11,281 nucleotides of DNA, taken from contig JANRJF010000208.1 of the NCBI GenBank assembly GCA_033764095.1, positions 1 to 11,281 of the forward strand, given 5' to 3'. Under the pieces are notes generated by a model that worked only from the letters and a program-made list of their open reading frames with translations, did not search any database and was not told where the DNA came from. This document shows positions 6,483 to 11,281 of this stretch, piece after piece (within the stretch, counting starts at the first letter, position 1; the number at the start of each line of letters is the position of its first letter). This DNA comes from JBDTMT01 sp033764095 (lineage in GTDB: Bacteria; Desulfobacterota; Binatia; HRBIN30; CADEER01). Position numbers and translations under genes: made by a program.

Positions 6483-8378
6483 ATGAGGGGGCCGGCGAGG
6501 ATCGCGGTCGCGCTGCTGGCGCTGGGGCTGCTCGGCTGCGGCGTGCCGGTGACGGTGTCGCGCGAGGACCCGCGCACGGTGCACCGCGAGCTGACCCGCA
6601 ACGTGCTGACCGCCAACCAGGCGAGCGATGCGTCGCGCAACGTCCTCTACCAGTGGGGCCTGTACGAAGCGTTCAGCGATCGGCCGGCGGCGACGCTGGT
6701 CGCGCTGCACCGCATCGTCGCGTCGGGCAAGGGCACCAGCAACGACGTCTTCGCGCTCGCCGAGCTCTCGTTCATGCATGCCGAGGCGAGCGGCGAGCGG
6801 CCGTACTACCTGGCGGCCGCGGTCTACGCCTGGGCGTTCCTCTTCCCCAACGGCGCCGACACGCCGCCGCTGCGCTTCGATCCGCGCGTCCGCGTCGCCT
6901 CGGACATCTACAACCGCGCCGTCACCATGGCCTTCCTCGGCCCCGACGGCGCCTACGTCGTGCCGCGCGGCGGCGACTTCCTGCTGCCGTTCGGCGTGTT
7001 GGAGGTCGCCTTCGATCCCGCCGCGCTGACCTGGAGCGACCGCCAGCTGGTGGATTTCGTCCCCACCGCCGAGCTCAGCGTCGGCGGGCTGCGGCAGCGC
7101 TACCGCTGGCCGGGCATCGGTGCGCCGCTCGCCGCCAGCACGGTCGCCAGCGGCGGCCCGCGCAGCAAGCCCGACCTGGTCGATCCGCGCCTGCACGTGC
7201 CGGTCACCGCGCTGCTGCGCATGCCCGACGCACGCCGCCAGTTGGCCGGCAACCAGGTCACCGGCGATCTCGAGCTGATCCCCGCCAACAAGACCGACGC
7301 GGTGGACATCAACGGCCGCCAGGTGCCGCTGGAGGTCGAGTCGACCTCCTCGCTCGCCTACTCGCTGGCCGGCTCGCCGTGGTGGGACTGGGAGCTGAAG
7401 GGCTTCTTCGTCGGCGACCTGTTGGCCAAGGAGCCGAGCAAGCTAGTGGCGATGGAGCCCTACCAGCACGGCCGCTTCCCGGTGGTGTTCGTGCACGGCA
7501 CGGCGTCGAGCCCGGCGCGCTGGGCGCAGATGATCAACGAGCTGTCGAACGATTCGCGGCTGCGCGACTGCGTGCAGTTCTGGCTCTACTTCTACGACAC
7601 CGGCAACCCGATCTCGTACTCGGCCGCCGGGCTGCGCGACGCGCTGGTCGACGCGGTGGCGACCTTCGACCCCGACGACCGCGACCCGGCGCTGCGCGAC
7701 ATGGTGGTGATCGGCCACAGTCAGGGCGGACTGCTGACCAAGATGACCGCCGTCGACACCGGCAGCGCGCTCTACGACAACGTCTTCACGCAGCCGCTCG
7801 ACCGCCTGGTGGTCAGCGACGAGACGCGCACCATGCTGCGCAAGAGCCTGTTCCTCACGCCGCTGCCGTTCGTCACCCGCGTCGTCTTCATCTCGACGCC
7901 GCACCACGGCGCCTACATCGCCGGCAGTTGGATGGCGCAGTGGGTGGCGAGCTTCGTCAGCCTGCCGCAGGACATCGTCCGGAGCTCGAGCGAGGTGATC
8001 AAGGGCAATCCCGGCGCGGTGATGTGGACCTCGGTGGACGACGTGCAGGGCAGCGTGCTGCAGATGACGCCGGGCAACAAGTTCGTGCAGTCGCTGTCGG
8101 CGATCCCGATCGCGCCTGGCGTGCACGCGCATTCCATCATCCCGGTGCAGGGCGGGCCGCCGGCGGCCGGGCAGAAGGACGGCGTCGTCGCCTACGACAG
8201 CGCGCACATCACGCCGGTGGACTCCGAGCTGATCGTCTACCACGCCGGCCATTCGGTGCAGGACCATCCGAAGGCGATCGAGGAAGTGAAGCGGATTCTG
8301 CTGGAGCACATCGAACAGGGACGTGCCGCGGGCATCACCTGCGGCCCACCGCCGCCCGATCCGGCAAGACCGGACTGA
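6483..8378 (+). CDS. lipoprotein with C-terminal alpha/beta hydrolase (lipase-like) domain
   Basis: A 631-aa protein. Residues 1-19 form a lipoprotein signal ending in the lipobox LLGC (Cys19), which predicts membrane anchoring outside the cytoplasm. Residues about 20-325 match no family I know: first a helical, TPR-like stretch (about 45-150), then a region with GGDFLLPFGVLEV and later VTGDLELIP. The hydrolase domain follows, with oxyanion motif VVFVHGTASS (334-343, His338), nucleophile elbow GHSQGG (411-416, Ser413), ISTPHHG, and candidate catalytic His587, His590 or His595 in YHAGHSVQDH. The layout resembles PGAP1/triacylglycerol-lipase-like enzymes that act on esters at membranes. The ATG at 6483 is chosen because it starts the signal peptide. 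The next gene begins 24 bp downstream and is probably cotranscribed. Confidence 0.88.
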   Translation: MRGPARIAVALLALGLLGCGVPVTVSREDPRTVHRELTRNVLTANQASDASRNVLYQWGLYEAFSDRPAATLVALHRIVASGKGTSNDVFALAELSFMHAEASGERPYYLAAAVYAWAFLFPNGADTPPLRFDPRVRVASDIYNRAVTMAFLGPDGAYVVPRGGDFLLPFGVLEVAFDPAALTWSDRQLVDFVPTAELSVGGLRQRYRWPGIGAPLAASTVASGGPRSKPDLVDPRLHVPVTALLRMPDARRQLAGNQVTGDLELIPANKTDAVDINGRQVPLEVESTSSLAYSLAGSPWWDWELKGFFVGDLLAKEPSKLVAMEPYQHGRFPVVFVHGTASSPARWAQMINELSNDSRLRDCVQFWLYFYDTGNPISYSAAGLRDALVDAVATFDPDDRDPALRDMVVIGHSQGGLLTKMTAVDTGSALYDNVFTQPLDRLVVSDETRTMLRKSLFLTPLPFVTRVVFISTPHHGAYIAGSWMAQWVASFVSLPQDIVRSSSEVIKGNPGAVMWTSVDDVQGSVLQMTPGNKFVQSLSAIPIAPGVHAHSIIPVQGGPPAAGQKDGVVAYDSAHITPVDSELIVYHAGHSVQDHPKAIEEVKRILLEHIEQGRAAGITCGPPPPDPARPD

Positions 8379-8388
8379 CGGCGACGCG

Positions 8389-8395
8389 AAGGAGG
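8389..8395 (+). promoter_or_regulatory. strong Shine-Dalgarno of the MAPEG gene
   Basis: AAGGAGG lies 7 nt before the ATG at 8403, in the 24-bp gap after the hydrolase stop. Translation of the second gene of this pair is therefore likely to start independently. Confidence 0.8.
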
Positions 8396-8402
8396 ATCGA
8401 GC

Positions 8403-8813
8403 ATGCAAACCACGGCAATCGCGTTGACCGGCTTCGCCCTCTGGTACGTGCTGCTCAGCGTCGGCATGGGCCTCTATCGCGGCCGCTACATGCTCGGCGG
8501 GCGCAAGTCGGCCAACAGCTTCGCCACCGACGGCTCCGATCTCGACGCCCTCGGCCAGCGCATCACGCGGGCGCGCGACAACTGCTACGAGACGCTGCCG
8601 CTGTTCGCCGCCCTGGCGCTGGCGGCGTTCATGGCCGGCCGCCTCGACATCACCGACGGCCTGGCGATGTGGGTGCTCTACGCCCGCATCGGCCAGTCGG
8701 TCGTGCACCTCGCCTCGACCAGCGTTCCCGCCGTGCTGGTGCGCGCCAACCTCTTCTTCCTGCAGATGATCATCTACGCCATCTGGGCGCTGCGCCTGCT
8801 CGCGGTGGCGTGA
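8403..8813 (+). CDS. MAPEG-family membrane protein
   Basis: A 136-aa integral membrane protein matching the MAPEG family (membrane-associated proteins in eicosanoid and glutathione metabolism) in length and pattern. Hydrophobic segments lie at about 5-24, 63-79, 86-105 and 113-134, giving four predicted membrane helices. The family signature is in the loop before helix 2: RITRARDNCYETLPLF (53-68), with Asn60 and Glu63 in the typical NxxE arrangement. Eukaryotic relatives are glutathione transferases or leukotriene synthases; most bacterial members are uncharacterised, so no substrate is claimed. It follows the lipoprotein hydrolase by 24 bp, which suggests one transcript. Its stop is followed by the R5 hairpin. 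Confidence 0.9.
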   Translation: MQTTAIALTGFALWYVLLSVGMGLYRGRYMLGGRKSANSFATDGSDLDALGQRITRARDNCYETLPLFAALALAAFMAGRLDITDGLAMWVLYARIGQSVVHLASTSVPAVLVRANLFFLQMIIYAIWALRLLAVA

Positions 8814-8817
8814 GGCG

Positions 8818-8928
8818 AAGGATCACCACAGAAAACACGGAGAACCACAGAGGGCCACGGAGGCTTCGCACCGGACGCGAAGCCTCCGCGTCCCTCTGTG
8901 GCTCTCTGTGTTTTCTGTGCTGATCAGT
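8818..8928. repeat. long near-perfect inverted repeat R5 (hairpin) between convergent genes
   Basis: Positions 8821-8866 pair with 8880-8925 at 41 of 46 bases; CGC/GCG inside extends the stem by 3 bp and leaves a 7-nt loop (8870-8876). CACAGA/CACGGA units start at 8827, 8836, 8846 and 8856, a 9-10 bp spacing. The right end overlaps the stop codon of the minus-strand PhoD-like gene (8924-8926), and the left end begins about 7 bp after the MAPEG stop. It fills the whole gap between two converging genes, so it could end transcription from both sides, although no clean U-run follows. Confidence 0.93.
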
Positions 8929-10414
8929 TCTCCGGCATCAGCGTCGTGCGGTACGCCACCTGGCCTTTCGCGTTCATCACCGCGATCGACAGGCGGCCGT
9001 TGGGCGCGATCTCCAGCAGGCCGAAGTTGAAGGCGCTCAGCGCGTCGTCGAACGACGCGAGCCTGGTGCCGACCGGCGGGAAGAGAAACAGCCGCTCGGG
9101 GTGGAAGGTCGGATCGAGATCGTCCTTGGGGAAGACGCCGGCGTTGAGCGGGCCGGTGACCAGTTCGCGCGACACGAAGCTCGGGTCGGCGGCGATCGGG
9201 CGGTAGGCGAGCCCGGTGGCGAAGTGCAGGTCGGTGGTGATCCACAGGTGATTGCGGATGCCGTGTGCCTGCAGGAAGGCGAACAGCTCGGCGGCTTCGC
9301 GGGCGAACCCGCTCGGGCCGCCGCCGGCGGCGAAGCCGTCGCGCGCCGCGGCGCTGCCGGTGGGGATCGACAGGGGCACGCTGGCAACGATCACCTTCCA
9401 GGTGGCGTCCGAGGCGAGCAGCGCCTGCTCCAGCCAGGTGCGCTGCGCGGCGCCGAGCAGGCTCTTCGGCGTCGGGCCGTCGTCGCGGGCGTCGTTGGCG
9501 GCGCGGTACTGGCGCGTGTCGAGCAGGAAGATCTCCAGCGACTTGCCCCAGCGCAGGCTGCGGTAGGTGCGGGTGGGATCGTCGGCCGGCGGCTGCAGCG
9601 GCTGGTAGTCGAGGAACGCCTGGAGCGCCGGGGTGAACTGCGGGTGCTGCGGGCCGGCGTCGTTGGCGATCTCGTGGTCGTCCCACACCGCCGCCATCGG
9701 CACCTTGTTGAGCAGCGCCTGCTGGTGCGGGTCGGCGCGGTTGTAGCGCCAGTGCGCCCAGAAGCCGGCGCGGTCCTCGGCCGGCGGCGGACCGGGGAGC
9801 TGCGCGTTGCCGTAGCGACCGGTGGCGGTGCAGGCGTCGTCGCCGTAGATCATGTCGCCGAGCGCGATGAAGAGGTCGGGGCGGCGTGCCGCGATGGTGT
9901 CGAAGATCGGGTAGCCGAGGGCGGCGTCGCGGCAGACGTTCTGCCCGCCGACGTCGCCGCCCCAGACGATGCGCAGCGGCACCGCGGCGCTCGCGTCCGG
10001 CGCGGTACGAAAGCTGCCGGAGCGGCTGGTGATCTGTCCTTCGAGGTTGAGGCCGCCGCTGCTGCACCAGGCGTTGTAGGTGTAGGGCGTCGCCGGCTTG
10101 AGGCCGTCGATCAGGACGCGCGCCGTGCCGTCGTGCGCGGCGGGCGCCTCGGCCTCGAACAGGCGGTCGCCGGGAACGATGCGGACGTGGAAGGTCGCCG
10201 GCCGATCGCAGCGCCCCCAGATGACTGCCGCGCTCGCGGTCACCTCCCCTGACGCGGTGCCGAGCGTCAGATCGGGCGGCGCCCCTGGTGGCGTCGGCGC
10301 CGTCGGGGTGCAGGCGCCCAACGCGACGGCAAGCGGCAGAAGGCGAAAGGCAACCGGGAGAAGTGAAGATGGGCGGCGGTGGTGTCGCTTCGCGCCGCTG
10401 GCGTGCATCAGCAT
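8924..10414 (-). CDS. PhoD-like phosphodiesterase/alkaline phosphatase lipoprotein
   Basis: A 496-aa protein of the PhoD metallophosphatase family at normal length. The N-terminus has a charged n-region, a hydrophobic core and the lipobox LGAC (Cys35), so it is probably a lipoprotein. An Fn3-like PhoD N-terminal domain covers about 48-138 (LTLGTASGEVTASAAVIWGR to SGSFRTAP). Metal-site motifs are GGDVGG (Asp154), ALGDMIYGDD (Asp187), the hallmark WDDHEIAND (244-252) and TDLHF (395, 397). Members use iron and calcium to cleave phosphomonoesters or diesters outside the cytoplasm. The ATG at 10412-10414 starts 2 bp after the stop of the EEP gene; a TTG at 10420 overlapping that stop is an alternative. 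Both genes are likely cotranscribed. The stop codon lies in repeat R5. Confidence 0.93.
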   Translation of the reverse strand: MLMHASGAKRHHRRPSSLLPVAFRLLPLAVALGACTPTAPTPPGAPPDLTLGTASGEVTASAAVIWGRCDRPATFHVRIVPGDRLFEAEAPAAHDGTARVLIDGLKPATPYTYNAWCSSGGLNLEGQITSRSGSFRTAPDASAAVPLRIVWGGDVGGQNVCRDAALGYPIFDTIAARRPDLFIALGDMIYGDDACTATGRYGNAQLPGPPPAEDRAGFWAHWRYNRADPHQQALLNKVPMAAVWDDHEIANDAGPQHPQFTPALQAFLDYQPLQPPADDPTRTYRSLRWGKSLEIFLLDTRQYRAANDARDDGPTPKSLLGAAQRTWLEQALLASDATWKVIVASVPLSIPTGSAAARDGFAAGGGPSGFAREAAELFAFLQAHGIRNHLWITTDLHFATGLAYRPIAADPSFVSRELVTGPLNAGVFPKDDLDPTFHPERLFLFPPVGTRLASFDDALSAFNFGLLEIAPNGRLSIAVMNAKGQVAYRTTLMPEN

Positions 10415-10416
10415 GG

Positions 10417-11281
10417 TCAATCGGAATCGCTTTCATCGACCCGCAGCTCGAGCACGATCGGCTGGTGATCGCTGACGCCGCGGTAGTAGTCGGTAGGGGA
10501 CTCGCCACGCAGGTCGATCGGCGTGGCGACGCCGAGCAGCGCGGCGGTGGCGTTGGCGTCGCGCAGCAGCAGGTGGTCGGTGCGGCGCGTGGTGCGGGTG
10601 CCGAGCAGATCGAGCACGCTGCCGCTGCCGTCGCTCGGGGCGCTGGCGTGGCTGACCGTCGCCAGCTCCTGCGGCTCGAGGTTGAAGTCGCCGGCGATGA
10701 TCAGCGTCTGTTCGCCGGGACGCGCCGCCGCCATGGCGTCGAAGACGGCGTCGAGCTGCGCCACTTCCTGCGCCACCGCGCCGGCGTCGCCGTCGGCGCC
10801 GGTGGCGTGGTAGGCGGCGAACAGGAAGTCGCTGCCGGCCTGGCCCGGCGGCGCGCTGGTGAAGCAGCCGACCGCCGGCGGATGCAGGATGGCCGGAGTG
10901 GACGGCAGCTCGCGCAGTCGCTCCCAGCCGTCGCAGGGACGGACGCGATCACGGCGGTAGAGGATGGCGGTGTACTCCGAGCCGGGCTGGCTGGCGGGTG
11001 GATGCGGCAGCGGACTGAGCATCAGCGCCCAGCCGAGTCCGAGCGGCACCTGCAGGCGCGTCAGCGCCGCCGGTCCGCCGTCGCCGCTCACCTCGGTGAG
11101 GGCGAGCAGGTCGAAGTGCGCGTCGATGGCGCCGGCGATGCGCGTCATGTCCTTGCCCGGCAGGCGGCCGAAGCTGCGCAGGTTCCAGGTGCCGACGCGC
11201 AGCGGTCGCGTGTCGCGCGGCGCCGCGGCGGCCGGACTGGCGGCCGGGACCGCCGCGGCGGTGGCCGGCGCGCTGCCCGCG
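10417..11281 (-). CDS. endonuclease/exonuclease/phosphatase (EEP) family protein, 5' end off the right edge
   Basis: The reading frame stays open to the window edge, giving 287 visible residues with the true start outside. The ATG at 11148 is not the start, because the first EEP motif VGTWNLRSFG (29-38, Asn33) lies upstream of it. Other active-site residues are in LTEVSG (Glu63), YHATG (His158), AGDFN (Asp198, Asn200) and the C-terminal SDHQPI (Asp271, His272), so the DNase I-like catalytic set is complete. The first 24 residues are Ala/Pro-rich, as in a linker after a signal peptide, so the protein may be exported. Likely substrates are nucleic acids or phosphodiesters. It is upstream of the PhoD-like gene with a 2-bp gap, which suggests a joint role in extracellular phosphoester breakdown. 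Confidence 0.9.
   Translation of the reverse strand, partial: AGSAPATAAAVPAASPAAAAPRDTRPLRVGTWNLRSFGRLPGKDMTRIAGAIDAHFDLLALTEVSGDGGPAALTRLQVPLGLGWALMLSPLPHPPASQPGSEYTAILYRRDRVRPCDGWERLRELPSTPAILHPPAVGCFTSAPPGQAGSDFLFAAYHATGADGDAGAVAQEVAQLDAVFDAMAAARPGEQTLIIAGDFNLEPQELATVSHASAPSDGSGSVLDLLGTRTTRRTDHLLLRDANATAALLGVATPIDLRGESPTDYYRGVSDHQPIVLELRVDESDSD

Noticed and set aside
6351..7196. Upstream extension of the crotonase frame to 7196
   Set aside because: The extra sequence is antisense to the lipoprotein hydrolase, crosses repeat R4 and lacks protein-like features. The crotonase domain begins at the ATG at 6350.
8823..10508. A 561-codon minus-strand frame overlapping the PhoD-like gene in another phase
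   Set aside because: Its product is Arg/Pro/Ala-rich without motifs, while the frame at 8924-10414 carries the complete PhoD metal site.
10417..11148. EEP gene starting at the ATG at 11148
   Set aside because: The essential first motif TWNLR lies upstream in the same frame, which stays open to the edge. The gene is cut by the window, not 243 aa long.

Overview
This is an 11.3-kb stretch of very GC-rich bacterial DNA with tightly packed genes and strong G/C preference at third codon positions. Two proteins carry lipoprotein signal sequences (cysteine at residue 19 of the 631-aa hydrolase, and after LGA in the PhoD-like protein), which fits a diderm bacterium. The gene mix (acyl-CoA dehydrogenase, APH-type kinase, SDR, crotonase, exported hydrolases) and the AT-richer palindromic repeats between genes suggest an environmental high-GC lineage such as a Binatota, myxobacterial or other former deltaproteobacterial genome. 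That placement is an inference; no rRNA or other marker is present. I see no tRNA, rRNA, CRISPR array, transposase, phage gene or replication origin.

Layout from left to right. (1) A possible C-terminal tail of a plus-strand gene (1-186, weak). (2) A TetR-family regulator (minus) divergent from an exported alpha/beta hydrolase (plus). (3) A plus-strand run of SDR oxidoreductase, APH-family kinase and ACAD11-like acyl-CoA dehydrogenase, with an enoyl-CoA hydratase-like protein converging on it from the minus strand. (4) A 631-aa lipoprotein alpha/beta hydrolase followed after 24 bp by a MAPEG membrane protein (plus). (5) A minus-strand pair, translationally close: an endonuclease/exonuclease/phosphatase (EEP) protein that runs off the right edge, and a PhoD-like phosphodiesterase lipoprotein.

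The most coherent functional reading is the SDR-kinase-ACAD trio. A separate APH-type kinase beside an ACAD11-like dehydrogenase matches the logic of the Pseudomonas Lva levulinate pathway and of mammalian ACAD10/11: a 4-hydroxyacyl-CoA is phosphorylated and phosphate is eliminated to give an enoyl-CoA for beta-oxidation. The SDR could interconvert keto and hydroxy groups, and the crotonase could act on the enoyl-CoA. The substrate is unknown.

The most striking non-coding signal is a set of five intergenic inverted repeats (about 2749-2869, 3997-4062, 5334-5520, 6379-6451, 8818-8928). They occupy every intergenic gap longer than 100 bp. Their arms differ in sequence but share a grammar: the hexamer CACRGA, or close variants, recurs every 8-10 bp. 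One is a perfect 50-bp inverted repeat and another has a 46-bp stem with 41 matches. They begin or end at, or very near, coding-sequence ends and look like a family of small non-autonomous or structural elements rather than ordinary terminators. No gap without a gene exceeds 300 bp.
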